DNA from: Humulus lupulus | Lineage: Eukaryota > Streptophyta > Magnoliopsida > Rosales > Cannabaceae | DNA length: 64,000 nucleotides | Reading direction: 5' to 3' | Assembly: GCF_963169125.1 (NCBI RefSeq) | Contig: NC_084795.1 | Coordinates: 259,465,042-259,529,041 of the forward strand | Notes under the pieces: model-generated | What the model was told of the DNA's origin: nothing | Database searches by the model: none | What the model saw: only the letters and a program-made list of their open reading frames with translations | Shown: in pieces, positions 1 to 12,388 of the stretch | Numbering within the stretch: position 1 is the stretch's first letter | Layout of the letters: each line of letters opens with the position of its first letter | Program-made: the position numbers and the translations under genes

Positions 1-2293
1 ATTAGACCATAACAATCATTCTAGCATAACATATGTGTTCATATAGAAACTTTTTACGTAACAATTACAAAATAATATTTTTAGCCCAAAGTTCACATTT
101 TTCATGCCAAATTATTTTATACCAATAAATTAATTTATTTTTAACCACCTCTAGCGCTTATGTTATTTTCAAAAGTAAAATTTAAGCCTTAAAATATAAT
201 TTACCAAATTATATTTAAAGTTTCTTGATAATTTCCCAACTATTCATAAATTATCAATTAATTCCCAAAGGCCATTTTTAACACTCAAAATGACCTTTCT
301 TATACTTTTAAATGACTTGACATGATTCAAAAATTAGTTTAACTTGCTACCAAATATTGAAATATTAATCATGCATCATATTCAAGATTTTATGCCACAA
401 ATTACCTTTTAATACATAAAAATGATAGATTAATTACCCAACCCAAAACAAGTCTCAAGTATGTTTCTAAAATCATTTCCCACCTTTTTAAAATTATTTT
501 ACAGCCCCCAAAATAATATTAAAACAACGAGTAAACTCATTTAAATAATTAATTAAGTTAAATTCTATTTAATGATTAATTATCACAATTAACTAGAAAA
601 TATATAAATATAATAACCTACAACTTCCAAAATCAGTTTTAAAATAATTTTTAGCATTTAAAAATTAGATTATAAAGCTCCAATATTTTACAAAAACTTT
701 AGACACCAATATCCCATTATTTCATGCTCAAAAAACTCACATTTTTAATGCATAAAAATGCAAAACACTTATACATTATTCAAGCAATTCCTTAACATAC
801 ACCTAAGTTAATTTCAAACACCTTAACAATATTTTTCATATCTAAATGCAATATCAAAATGGTGGGTACAAACCTCCATACACAATATAGGCTGAAATCC
901 TTATGTGCCTATTCCATGCATATTCAATATCAATGACATATATCAATTAGCAATCAATCAAGAACATCATAAAATTCCCAAGCAATGTGTAGGTTGAGCC
1001 CTACTTGCCTAAGACCTGCAACATTTTATCATCAAAACACATCAACAAATCAAGATTTCAAACATCCAACCAAGAATGACAATGGCCCAAAGCCAAGTTT
1101 CAATCCCAACCCTAGCCAATACACATCACACGAATCAAATACCTTCAAGTTTCAACCCATCAATTAAAACAAGATGAGAATCTTACCACTTGATGTGTAA
1201 GGCCAAACCTAATGGTTGGCTATGCCTCCTTGGTTGATTCAACCCCCAAATCCCTTGAATCCTCTTTGTTGTCCTCTTGATAATCCTGGAATCAAAACCT
1301 TTCTCTTATTCTTCTTCTCTTCTTCTCCTTCCACAAGCTCTTCTCTTCTTTTCCTCTCTGTATTTTCGCAGCCCCAAGGAAAAATGAATCCCCAATATTC
1401 ATTTTTTTCCTTATATTCTTACCCTAAAATAATCTCCCTGCCCAAAATGTCTCATAGCTTGGGCCCCCCAATTTTGATACTTATTCGTCGCATTTTAGGG
1501 AAAACTCTATTTCACAAAAGTTGTAGATATTTTAATTAGCTATCTAACATTACCAAATCCATCGAAATCAAACTTCTACAACTTCAGTTACACCCGTTTT
1601 ACTGAGACTGGAACCATAATTTCGGGATTCCTAATTAAGAGAAACTTTTCTTTCTTAGTTATTCTAACTTAAGGAATTTTCTAATGTTAAAAAAATGTAA
1701 CCACATTCATCATAATGTATTCCCACATTATTCCTAAAAAAATACCCATAAAAAATATATGCAAAAATAAATTAATTATATTATGTATATTACCATACCC
1801 TCATATAATTAACCTATGTCAAATTATTATTATTATTATAATAATATTAATAATAATCTTATTTTAGACAATAACAGTCCAAAATAAAATCACACAACAT
1901 TGTTATTATTTATGTGCAATAATAACCATAACATAAAATAATATTTAACAAATAAATTCAAAATAATTATTCTAATTATTTCACTAGGCAATATACTCAT
2001 GCCAAGATTCCCAAGAATTTATTTGTCCAAACATAACAATAATACATAAAATACATTTATTTGTCCAAAATCACAGACATGAGAAAATACAGAATTACCT
2101 CTAGTTACAAAATTACCCTTCCATATTATTATTATTATCAATATTCTCAATTCAATCAAAACCATATTATAGTTTATTTGGCCTGTAACAACAATAATAT
2201 TTGTACAACCATTCTATTACAAAGAATACACTAACATTATTGTTATTGTGCTCATAACAATAATAATATCACACTCATTCAGATAACAAGAAC
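1..2293. other. AT-rich non-coding sequence
   Basis: I see no supported gene here. The stretch is AT-rich, with ATT/TAA microsatellite-like runs near 1825-1860 and 2125-2140 and a pyrimidine-rich tract at about 1300-1365. Wording around 1500-1600 (a short run about a plant-repeat-like 'agttgtagat' block, then an 'acttctacaactt' block) resembles text often found in plant LTRs in reverse orientation. It may therefore be a decayed reverse LTR, but I find no TG/CA ends. The open frames at 985-1167 and 1216-1539 have low-complexity composition and no recognisable domain. Confidence 0.4.
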
Positions 2294-2298
2294 CTATC

Positions 2299-4703
2299 TG
2301 TAACGACCCAAATTCGCTAATAAGGTTTAAGGACCTTGATTAGTGTGCCTGGAGGGCATAATGGGAATTAAGTGTGACTTTAATGAGTAAATGCATGATT
2401 ATGATTTAAAGCATGTTATATGACTATTTGAATATTTGAGATGCATGACTATGTGTATTAGTATGCATGCAGGCCCTGATTAGGTTAGAAGGACATAGTC
2501 GTAATTTTGGTCGTTATGGGCATAACTGTATTGATATATGTGATAATAGTCGAGACCACATTATTATGTGGATATATCTGTGATCTGTGACTCGAGACGA
2601 TCTTAGTGAGCAAAGTAGCGAAAAAGTCATGGCGGGGATTTATACCCGGCTCGGGGTGAGCCTAGGGGTATAAATGGGAATTTAGTGAGTATATTGGGGT
2701 CTATTTTGACATTGAGGAATATTATTGGTGATTAATTAGGTATCGGGAATCAAGCGATAAATATTAGAGACACTCGAGGAGTTAGCGGGAATTGGGGTGA
2801 AATGACTAAAATGCCCTAAGAGGATTAAAGGGTTAGAATTAAAAGGGAGGGCATAATATTCGTTTGGCTTACAAGAGTTAAGTGTTACTAAGGCTTTATG
2901 TTAGTGGAAGTTGTAGAAAGGTATAGAAGTCTGAAAAGAAAAGAAGGAAAAGAAAGACAAAGGAAAGGGAGAAAACAGAGAGTTCCTAAGGTCGGTTTAT
3001 GCTTTCTTCATCAGTTTCTTGAGTATTTTTGAGGCAAAGCTCAGGGAGGAGCTAAGTTAGGTTGAGCACCAAGAATCCTAAGCTAGGCTTGGAGAATTGG
3101 CAGAGGTTTATCAAAAACACCTTAACACTTGAGGTAAGGTTTTGTAATTTCTTCAGTTTCTGGTTTTGGTTCTGAACTATGGTGTGTAAGTTGAGTTTGA
3201 TGAGAACTTTGGGGAATTCAGGGCAAGGGTTGAGGAAGAGCAAGCTAAGGAGGTGCAGAGGCTGTATTGAAATCGAAATCCCATTAAAGGTATGAATTAT
3301 GAGCTTCTAACTCTGATGTTTTGACTGGTTTCAGCTGAGTTTCTGAACTTAGGGTCAGCTATGGTGAATTTTGAGATTAGGGATGAATGTGTTTTGGTTT
3401 TGAGTATTTGGGGTGCTTGGGATGAGTGTAGTATGTTCATAAGGTTGTTTTTGAGTTTGGTGAAGGTTTGGAGAAGTTTTGGTTGAGTTTGGTTCGAGGA
3501 AATCGCAGGAAGGAAAACTGAGGTGGTGTCTGTCTGTGACTAGCGCTAGCCTTTGGGCGCTGTAGCGCTAGGCCATGCATGCTGAGGGGATTTTGCTTCT
3601 GTTTGTAGCACTGTAGCGCCCTCCAATGAGCGCTGTAGCGCTGCCCTGCCTTCAGAAAGGGATTTTAGGGTTATTTGCAAGGGTTTTTTACCAAGGGTTT
3701 GGGGTTTAATTCCACCACCTTGTTTGGTGGAACTAGGACTTCCTGGGGGCTCGGGATTGGTCCCGAGGCTAGGTTTTGGACTTAAGGTTTGATGATTACT
3801 TTGGCCTATGGTTGTGTTTAGGTGAGCGCTAGGGCTCGAGAGGGATCGTGCTCAAGGAGTCGAGTGCTCAAGGCTAGCAAATCGAAAGGTAAGAAAACTG
3901 CACCCGGTTATATGTGTTGTGATGGGACTAAGTGCTCCCGATATTTGTATTATGTCAATGATGGTATCATTCCATGGGACATGTGATAGCGGCCTAAGAG
4001 TGTCGTACACAATAATTGCGCACAGGGCGCGGCTTGGCCACTGGTAGCCGAGGACAGCTTAATATTCACTGAGCTCGGTTTAAGCGGGCCGGAGTCAGTG
4101 TGATAACGGAGGGAGCGGCCTGAGGGCGCTAGCCCTAGTTATCATTTGTGAACTAACATATGATATGAGTTGATATGTTTAGTATGTTGAATACTTGATT
4201 ATACTGAATGATTATATGGTTGAGAGCATGTGATGCAATATGAGATATTGATTAGTCTGTTGATTGCTTATGCATAGTTGTTGTGCTTTCTTGCTGGGCC
4301 TTGGCTCACGGGTGCTACGTGGTGCAGGTAAAGGCAAAGGCAAGTTGGACCAATCCTGAGATGGAGAGCTGCGGGGTTGAATGTACATAGCCAGCTGTTC
4401 GATCACCATGGTCGAGGAGTGGATCAGGACAGGGATTGCCTATATGTTTGTTTTGCCTTAATATGGCTTGATAATGTATTTAAACCTTATGACTTTTGTA
4501 AATGGTCTTTAATCTTAAAATTTTTGGGATCCCGTGTAAACAGGAAACGTCTCTTTATAAGAATGTGACTTTTGAGACCAAAATGTTTTAATCCTAGTTC
4601 CTTTGTAGTTTTGATAACACGTTTTTAATTAAACGACTTGATTAGCAACTCTAGCACTTTATAAACACACAGTGTAACGGTCTTGGCTATCCAGGGCGTT
4701 ACA
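2299..4703 (+). mobile_element. Solo LTR, chromovirus-type (Ty3/gypsy), TSD CTATC
   Basis: It starts TGTAACGACCC and ends GGGCGTTACA, and is flanked by the perfect 5-bp duplication CTATC (2294-2298 and 4704-4708). It belongs to the same broad LTR type as the E1 and E3 LTRs: same ends, the same 'CGAGACGATC' and 'GGGATCCCG' landmarks, and the same pyrimidine/purine leader. There is no internal domain, so it is a solo LTR left by LTR-LTR recombination. A GC island of AGCGCT words lies at about 3540-3650. Confidence 0.9.
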
Positions 4704-4708
4704 CTATC

Positions 4709-5079
4709 ATTCACTTGGAATTATACTCATGCCCAAGAATTTCAAAATTAATTTTCCCAGTTATGCCCTATACATATCTATACTCATAAATACCCCCCTC
4801 GAGTAGGTGGATATTACAATCTAATTATACAAAGTACATTCACTAAGGGAGTCATACTAGCAACCATTCATTGAAGATGTCATACTTTAATATGTTGCTG
4901 ACTATTTTATTCATCATATATGATCTTAATTTATCGTACTCATACGAGATCATACTCTCATGAATGAATATGGAATATTATGATATTAATAATAATAATT
5001 CAAACATTCAATCATAAGAAAAATGTAATTTTATTTAATTCCAAAATAAAATATCTTTACACATGCTTTTAAGGCACTA
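4709..5079. other. AT-rich spacer
   Basis: No gene is seen. The text just right of the solo LTR ('actcatgcccaagaattt', about 4725) resembles text left of it at about 1995-2020, so the solo LTR sits in a short repeated AT-rich environment. Confidence 0.35.
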
Positions 5080-5553
5080 ACCCTAACAGGTTGCTATGAA
5101 AGTTGCTTCTTAAAGTGATAACTCATAATGAGTTGGTAAGATCATTTCTTAAAGGGAGCACTCATCTATGGATTGCCAATAAGATCGCCTCTTAAGGTGG
5201 TTGCTATTAAGGACGCTTCTTAAAGTGATCACTCATAATGAGTTGGCGAAAACCCTTCTTAAACAGAACCAGTCATCTATAGGTCGCAAATAAGATCACC
5301 TCTAAACGTGGTCTCTATGAAGGACACTTCTTAAAGAGGTGAGTCAGCAAGATCCCTTCTTAAAAGGACAGCTCGTCTATGGGTCATGTAAGAAGATCGC
5401 CTCTAAGGTGGTCACCATGAAGGTTGCTTCTTAAAGCGGTCACTCTTAATGAGTCGGTAAGATCCCTTCTTAAAGGGACCACTCATCTATGAGTTGCCAA
5501 TAAAATCACCTCTTAAGATGGTTGCCAATAAAGATCGCTTCCTAATGTGTCTA
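5080..5553. repeat. Degenerate tandem repeat, about 110-bp unit, about 4 copies
   Basis: The phrase 'gcttcttaaag' recurs at about 5103, 5213, 5324 and 5424, with a decayed copy at about 5531, giving a spacing of roughly 100-112 bp. Each unit also carries variants of 'cactcat..tgagttgg', 'agatcccttcttaaaggga' and 'agatcgcctcttaaggtgg'. The units contain short inverted pieces (cttcttaa versus ttaagag). No reading frame runs through them. Confidence 0.75.
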
Positions 5554-5599
5554 CATGCAAAAAAAAAAAAGGGAATAGTAAAACTTGTGAGGTATATAT

Positions 5600-6472
5600 T
5601 GTTATGAGTGATTAAATATATAGTGAAATTGGTTAGGCACGAAGAGGTGCAAAAACCATAACGGTTTTACTAACGTCAACATGTGAGAGATGAATTTTAG
5701 TATAGGCATCCATAAATCATCTTTTTGGGTCCAAAGTGTTTCTTTGGATTATATAAGAGTACCCAAAAAGTTTGGAGGCATTTGAGGATGTTTTGAGACA
5801 AGTTTTGGGCCCAAGTCAGAGGGACCTACGTTGCCTCGCCTTTGGGAGGCGACGTGTTAGTGGTCCCTGGAAACACAGCACAGGTGATGCATTGCCTACA
5901 TGGTGGCGATGCATTACTTGGGTGCAGGAGACGCGTTGACTGGGCAGTCCGTACAATATCGCACAATGGCACATTTTTTGCTCCAAAATTCAAATTAAAT
6001 GTTCTAATCTCATTGGTTGAGTCTAATGAGGGTTCCTATACTATTTAAAGGGTTCATTTGAGTTTTTTTGTGAATTGATTACTTACCTCTCTCTCTCTCT
6101 CTCAAGATTACTAGTTTTCTCCAAGATCTTCATCAAAAAAGCTTGACTTGCATGGAGATTCAAGGCTTGTGAATCCCAATATCATTCCATTGTAGTAGCT
6201 TCAAGCAATCTCAAGGATGAGGCTAGGAATCGAGATTTTTGGACAAAAAATCTCTATTTTTATCAAGCCTTTGTTACATTTTGTTGATTCACATAAAATC
6301 ATAAACTTGTGATTTTATGTATCAAGGTTCTTCAACCCAAATGTCTATTTTACTTCTTGTTTTATTTGTGTTATGTTCTTTGTATTATTCTTCCATCAGA
6401 GAATAGATTATCCTTGATTTATTTGTTTGAATTGTAATATACAAAGCTTGGTTTATAGCCTTATCTTCAACA
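5600..6472 (+). mobile_element. Probable Copia-like solo LTR
   Basis: It begins TGTTATGAG and ends CTTCAACA, giving TGTT...AACA inverted ends. The flanking 5-mers are TATAT (5595-5599) and TATCT (6473-6477), a TSD with one mismatch. Inside are a CCAAT-like 'cattggttg', a TATTTAAA box at 6042-6049, a CT microsatellite (about 6087-6103) in the presumed leader, and a GC island of repeated words (about 5828-5945). The layout parallels the 58208-59354 LTR. Strand is taken from the TATA box. Exact ends are moderately certain. Confidence 0.6.
6042..6049 (+). promoter_or_regulatory. Putative TATA box (TATTTAAA) of the 5600-6472 LTR
   Basis: TATTTAAA lies about 40 bp upstream of a CT-rich leader, in the position expected for a Copia LTR promoter. 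It is recognised only by motif and position. Confidence 0.4.
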
Positions 6473-6775
6473 TATCTCCATAAGTGAAGCAAGTGACAAA
6501 GAAAATTCCATTAGAGGTAGTGAGGTGTCCTAAGGTTGCATCGTGCACAAACATAATAGCCATGACAGGAAACGTGGTATTCCCAAAAGATTGATTACCA
6601 ACCATGGCATGACACATTGCAAGTGCTCGGAACCATTAGTGCCCAAGTCCCTTGGGGGCAATGAATGCTAAGGATTCAATAAGGTTTAATCTTGTTGATA
6701 TCCCCCTGAAATTCAACATAGGAGAGGGCTTGTCGGCCCCAATAAAGAACAAATCGAGGTCCTTAAGACAACGAG
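6473..6775 (+). pseudogene. LINE ORF1 fragment, left of the E1 insertion
   Basis: The frame that starts near 6673 translates to a run containing 'IPLKFNIGEGL' and 'KNKSRSLRQR'. Across the E1 insertion (one TSD copy removed) it stays open to about 56555, ending in 'SSSGKKRGRQAS'. That basic tail, just before an endonuclease ORF2, is what plant L1 LINE ORF1 C-termini look like. The upstream part (6473-6670) has stop codons and I could not assign a zinc knuckle. The fragment is cut off on its left by the 5600-6472 LTR. Confidence 0.55.
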
Positions 6776-9218
6776 TGTAACATCCAAATTGCCCTTATAA
6801 GGCTTAGTTCCTTGATTAGGGGGCCATGAAGGCAATAACTGATTTAATTATGTATTACGTGATTATATGAATTATGTGAGTTATATTATAATATGAATAT
6901 ATTGGCATGTTTAGGTGTATTAAGCATGCATATGGGCCCGTTTCTTATTAGAAGGGAATTTTTGTAATTTTGGCTCATTGAGGGCATATATGAATATATA
7001 TGTGTGTTTTATGATTGATACCACATTATTAAGTGGATATATTTGAGTTATTCGGCACAGAGTGATCCTAGGGAGCAAGTTAGCGGTTTAGTCATAACAG
7101 GGTCAAATACCAAGCTCGGGGTGAGCCTAGGGATATTTTGGTAGTTTAGTACATTACTGGGTAAGGGAAATTATATGGTGATTATTTGAGGATATTGGAA
7201 TTCATGAGGAAATTATGAGGCATTAATTGAGATTGCGGGAAATGTGGCAAAAGACTAATTTTCTCTTGAGGGCATTAGAGAGCAAAGCATAGGCAAGGGG
7301 CATTTTAGTCTTTGCGCCAATGTAGTGACTTAGTCACTAGAGTGCTTTAGGGGTAGGAAACAAAAGAACACTCATAACCCAATTCACTCTCTCTCCCTCA
7401 CGTTCTCTCTCATTCCCTCTTGGACCTTGGGTGGTTTTGAGGAATCTATTGGAATTTAAGGCTTGGAAGCTTGAAGTTTTGTGCTAGGAATTGGTTAACA
7501 ACAGCCTAGGGTCGCTCTTATCAATTGAGGTAATGTTTTTCACCTTTTAAATTATGAGTTTTTGGAGTTTTAGAGTGTGGTTGAGTTCTTAAACTCAAGG
7601 GTTGAATTATGGGTTTTTGATTGAGCTTTGGTGTATTTTTTAAGGTTGTTTACTATTTTTCTAAGTTGCTAAGTCCATTTCTCGGGTTGGATTGGGTTAA
7701 ATCTGTTTTTTGGGGTGGATTTGGGAGACTTGTGATTTCTGAAAATCACAATTTTTCTAAGTTTGCAGGGTCGTGTCGTAGCCCTATTCTTGGGGCTTCG
7801 CGGCCCTCATGAACTCAGAGAACAGAGGAGGTGCCTCAAACAACCTTGGCGCCATGGCGCATGTTTAGTTATTTAGGCACGGGATCTCTGACTTGTGAAC
7901 AGTTGCAATGCTTAGTGAGGGACATGGCGGCTCAAATTGGGGGCATTGGCCAAATTAGGTTTTGGGTGGCATGAACTGAAATTTAAGGGCTCGAGAAGGA
8001 TTCCACTACCCAATTTAGTAGAATTCGAGGTCCAAGAGACTAGGATTCAGTCCATAAGTCTTTATTTACTCGATATTGATTGGTATCTCTTATTATGGTT
8101 GTGACTATGGTACCGCTAAGGCTCGGGACAGGATCGTGCTCGGGGGCCATTATTGATTAGCTCGTGTTTGAACCAAAGGTAAGACAACTACACCCAATAC
8201 ATGATATATGTTATTAGGGCTTGGCCCGGTTGTTAAATATAGACATGATTAGGGCTCGGGCCCCTATGAATGAGCATGAATATGATTATTCCTTTGATTG
8301 CTTAATTAAGCATGCTTGAATGCTCTATATCTGGATACTGATTGAAAAGGCATAACTTATAAGTCAATGATGGCAATAGCGTCAAACGCTTGTCGAAAGC
8401 ATTGACTTATAAGTCAAGGGCGGAAATAGCGCGCGGAGGGCAGACTGATATGGTTAGGCCTAATCAAGAGTGTGACATACACTTGACCGAACCTATGGTC
8501 ATTTGGAAAATAAAGTGCCAAGTACATTGGGCCAGCTCTATGGCTTGTTATACAAAGGATAGGGCAACGGGCCCGGGGGTGACTCTATAGTCCCATGTCC
8601 TAGTGCAATGGGCCCTGGTGTGACTTATTAGTTATTTTTTTAGGGAAGCCGCCCTGGGGTGACTCTATGGTCACATATTTAGGGCAACGAGCCCCAGTGT
8701 GACAATGTAGTCAATTATCTTAATAGAATACATGAATGAGTAAGGTTATTACTGCTAGGCATGCCTATTATGATCTTGTAATATGTTATTAACTGCTTAT
8801 GAGCATGTTTAAGTTTTCTTGTTGAGCCTCTACTCACAGGTGCTTTGTGATGTGGGTAAGAGGAAAGGAAAGTTAGACCAGCTATGAGTTGGAGAGCATC
8901 GGTGGCGAATTGTACCTATGCGGCTGCTCGACCATCGCAACAGGGGTTTCTCAAAGGAACTAAGGTCAAGCCCTATTTTTTCGCTTAGGCCGGCTGGTTA
9001 TAACCTTTGAATTGTAATTAGCCTTCTAAATGTTATTTTGGGATCCCATGTATGGAGTTAAAGTTTTAATGAAATGGTTTGTCCTTTTGACCAAAAATTT
9101 TAACCCCTAAATCGTTAATCACGCTTAGTTGCACATTTATGGCTAAATGACTCGTTTAGATAGTCTATCACCATTTAAAATACACAGTGTAACAGTCTTG
9201 GCTATCCAGGGTGTTACA
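6776..9218 (+). repeat. E1 5' LTR
   Basis: It runs from TGTAACATCC to GGGTGTTACA and is followed at once by the primer-binding site. It shares ends and layout with the other TGTAAC...GTTACA LTRs of the window but is clearly diverged from them. It carries a GC-rich block at about 7765-7860. The open frame at 7621-7812 lies in the LTR and has no protein signature. Confidence 0.88.
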
Positions 9219-9221
9219 ACT

Positions 9222-9233
9222 TGGTATCAGAGC
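9222..9233 (+). other. E1 primer-binding site (initiator Met tRNA)
   Basis: TGGTATCAGAGC lies 3 bp after the LTR end. This is the standard PBS complementary to the 3' end of plant initiator methionine tRNA, used by chromoviruses and many Copia elements. Confidence 0.9.
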
Positions 9234-9639
9234 GTGCTAAGGTTAAGGGTTCTTGAAGGCTGGTTGGGCATGTACACTTGCCACTAAAGACAAACTCAAC
9301 TAAGGGTTTGGTAACTCTTTATGTGGTTATGTGTTTAAATGCTTAAATAGGATATAAATGCCATATATGCCTCCCTTATTAGGGAGCATGAGATATTTTG
9401 ATAGGGCCTGACCCTTGACTATTGAATGATTGATAAACATATGCTTATTAGCATTGTTAATACTATGAAATGTTAAAGAAATGCTTATTTGCATCGCTAT
9501 TTTTCTATAAATTCTTATTAATATCATTATTTTCTCAAAAATGTCATGAAGTGCTTATTATCACCATGTTTGAGTGTAAATATGAACCGACATGCTTATC
9601 AACATGATTTTTGAATGTGAATGCTTGTTTGTTCGGTCT

Positions 9640-10800
9640 TAAACCATAGGGCAGCAAGAGGTATTGTTATTACTACCCAAGGCAGTTAGATCTACAAGCT
9701 AGCCAAGGTATACAGGTCGAGAATGATAATCAGGGTCGGACCTCTACGCCATCTCCTGAGAACTAGCAGCAAGTGCTTGCTGGTATGCAAGCCAAATTAC
9801 AGAGGCAAGAAGACGAGATTTGCCTCTTGAGATAGCAACAGGTTCCTACAGGGAACGTTCAGTCGGAGGTTCCACCTGCATTGGTGCCAACAGTAGTTCA
9901 GCCGTCAGAGGCTGAGAAAAGATGGGAACCTCTCTATGAAAGGTTCATAAAGTAGCACCTTCTAGTTTTTTAGGGCAATGCATATCCAGCCAAGGACGAA
10001 CAGTGGATGAGCATGGTTACCACTATCCTGGAATTCATTAGAGTTGGTGGTAATGAGAAGGTGGTCTGTGCCACATACATGTTTCGGGAGAATGCCCAAA
10101 TTTGGTGGGAATTGATATCCTAGACCAGGAACGTGACTACCATAAATTGGGAGGAGTTCAGAATAGTATTCAATGAAAAGTACTATAATGATGTAGTTAG
10201 GGAAGCAAAGGCAGAGGAATTCAGTAAGTTGTTATGAGGAAACATGCTAGTGATAGAGTATGCACTGAGATTTGACATATTAGCCAAGTTTACTGCAGAC
10301 TTGGTGCCCACTGATGGGACAAGGAAGGAAAGGTTCCTTCAAGGACTACAACCTATGATAGCCAAGGATGTTTGCATTACCACCGTGCCTGGGGTGACGA
10401 CTTATCCACAGGTGGTGGAGAAAGCCCTTACTATAGAGGGTACAGAGAACAAAATCTAGTGCGAGAATGTGGCCAAGAGAGATACTAGGAGGATGGGACT
10501 TCCATCTACGCGTTCAGGTAGGGGCGGAGGCCCTAGTGACCAGAAAAGGAAGGCTTCAGATACCTTTTTAGCTACAGGCCCCAACAGAAGGCTAAGGGGT
10601 ATACTGATAGGCCTCCAGGGCGACAATGATGTCTGGAGGACCTACCCGGAGTGCACTAGATGTAAGAGGCATCATATGGGAGAGTGTCGGGCAAAGGCCT
10701 GCTTTCTGTGCGAGATAGTGGGACATTTGAAGAAAGATTGCCAGAGAGCAAGAAAAGAAGATCAAAGGAAGGCGGATAGCTCGACTCCAGCTCGAGTGTT
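9640..10800 (+). pseudogene. E1 gag remnant with CCHC zinc knuckle
   Basis: Gag is the structural nucleocapsid protein of the element. Between about 9950 and 10460 the translation follows the retrotransposon gag domain: 'AYPAKDEQWM', then 'IWWELIS', 'WEEFRIVFNEKYY', 'ERFLQGLQP'. A zinc knuckle CX2CX4HX4C (CFLCEIVGHLKKDC) sits at 10700-10741, preceded by a second pair of cysteines (CTRC). Stops interrupt the frame near 9950, 10120, 10236 and 10459, and a frameshift precedes 10469. The start is not identifiable because the expected ATG region reads ATA. It is non-functional. Confidence 0.8.
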
Positions 10801-11277
10801 TGCATTGATGCAGGCAAAGGCTGAGGCTAGTCCTTCAATAGTGACAAGCCAACTTTCTAGTGTTGGAACCTCTTACACTAGTTTGATTGATTCTGGTGCT
10901 ACACGCTCTTCTGTTTCTAGTAGGATAATCGATAGACTGCGTAGACAATGTGATTACTATATTGTGGGGTTTGGAACTCTACTGCCCACTTGGGAATTAG
11001 TAGTCTCTATGAGATGGATCAGAACATTGCCAGTGGTAGTGGATGGCAGAGAATTTTCAGTTGACTTGACATAGTTGGTTATGAACGACTTTGACATAAT
11101 TTTTGGCATGGACTGGTTAGTAAAGTATGGGACAACCATACACTACAAAAAGAAGATGGTAACCTTTGAGCCTGAGGGTGAGGATCCCTTTGTATTTTTT
11201 GGCACTGTGCATGGACCCTGTGTACCTGTGATATCAGTATTGAGGGCTAGAGACCTACTGCGAGGTGGTTGCATAGG
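10800..11277 (+). pseudogene. E1 protease and start of RT, cut by the E2 insertion
   Basis: This is an aspartic protease of the Ty3/gypsy type. The active-site triad DSG is in 'DSGATRSSVSS' starting at 10888, and 'FDIIFGMDWL' (about 11087) is the usual protease C-terminal block of this lineage. A TAG at about 11072 interrupts the frame. At 11277 the frame stops at the E2 LTR; the next residues of the protein resume at 52290 after one TSD copy, with 'VGPERTRLVCEF' and 'FPEDLLGLPPDREIEF', the standard linker into RT. Protein order is therefore preserved across 41 kb. Confidence 0.85.
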
Positions 11278-11429
11278 TGTGGATGCTCAATATTCCACGC
11301 CCTTAAAAGACTCAAAGTGTATGCTCAGGTCCCATAAAACATCCAAAAATATGGCTGAGTTGGGGTGACCCCGAGCCACTATCGCCTCTCATGTGGCAGC
11401 CCAGATGGCCTCGCGCCCCTAAGCGCCTC

Positions 11430-11860
11430 GCGAGGCCCTTCCACTTCGTGTGCTAGCATCAGGCGAGGCTGCCCACAACGCTTCGCACGCCAGCATCTCG
11501 CGAGGCCATCTCCGCCTCGCGTGTGCCAGCATCAGGCGAGGCTGCCCACAATGCTTCGCACGCTAGCGTCTCACGAGGCCACCTCCGCCTCGCGCGCCCA
11601 GCATCAAGCGAGGCCACCTCCGCCTTGCGCGCCAAGCAATATTCAAGGCCGCCTCTGCCTCGCGGGTCCAGCATCAGGCGAGGCCACCTCCGCCTCGCAT
11701 GCCAAGCATCAGGCGAGGCCGCCTCCGCTTCGCGCGCCCAGCATCAGGCGAGGCCACCTCCGCCTCGCGCACCAAGCATCAGGCGAGGCCGCCTCCGCCT
11801 CGCGCGCCCAGCATCAGACAAGGCCACCTCTACCTCGAGCGTCAAGCACTCGCCTCGCGT
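11430..11860. repeat. 35-bp GC-rich minisatellite in the E2 5' LTR
   Basis: The unit contains 'catcaggcgaggccacctcc' followed by 'gcctcgcgcgcc'. Starts at 11672, 11707, 11742 and 11777 show an exact 35-bp period in the right half; the left half is more diverged. The array is open in several frames on both strands only because of its composition (Arg/Ala/Pro-rich translations); I do not regard these as genes. Confidence 0.85.
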
Positions 11861-12377
11861 CTCATGCACCTAAGCACCTCCGGAGCTATGCCTCCAAGGG
11901 CCTCGCGAGATATGGCCATGTCTCGCCTCGCCACGGTCGTGCCATGAGGGCCTCGCGAGAGAGCATCTCGCACCCTTCACTTCGAGACGACATCTCCTAT
12001 GGAGACCTATAGAAATCCCACCATCTAGGAGTGAAAGCTCAAGTATGATTCAGAGAGGTCATGCTAGTACAATCTTGTACGGGGTACGGCTTTTAAGACC
12101 CCGTACGCCTGACCATAGCACTCATGCTAGACAAGTAGTTGGAGCACAAGGAGAGAGGACATGGCCTGCATGCTCCCAACCAGGTGTCAGAGTCGACACC
12201 ACTACCACCTGCACCACTCCTCTGACATTCGTACGGTCAAGTGGTGGAGACATCCTCCTTGCACCTGCCCATGTACTGGTTGCAACACCACTACCTCTGA
12301 AACCACTCTCCTGACAGTGTACTTATGTACTACTTGGTCCCCTGGACCACAGTGTATCTAGGGCCATTAGAGCCCAC

Positions 12378-12388
12378 TATATAATAAA
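12378..12388 (+). promoter_or_regulatory. TATA box of the E2 5' LTR
   Basis: TATATAATAAA, about 200 bp upstream of the LTR end, in the same context ('ggccattagagccyactata') as the TATA box of E4. It would drive the sense gag-pol transcript. The same motif is present in the 3' LTR at about 52082-52092. Confidence 0.65.

Noticed and set aside
985..1539. Two small ORFs in the left AT-rich region
   Set aside because: Low-complexity translations rich in Ser/Pro/Phe with no domain and no gene context.
11365..12012. A 215-codon open frame and overlapping frames in the E2 LTR (also 51092-51752)
   Set aside because: Same reason: a 35-bp GC-rich minisatellite read in frames without stops, inside an LTR.
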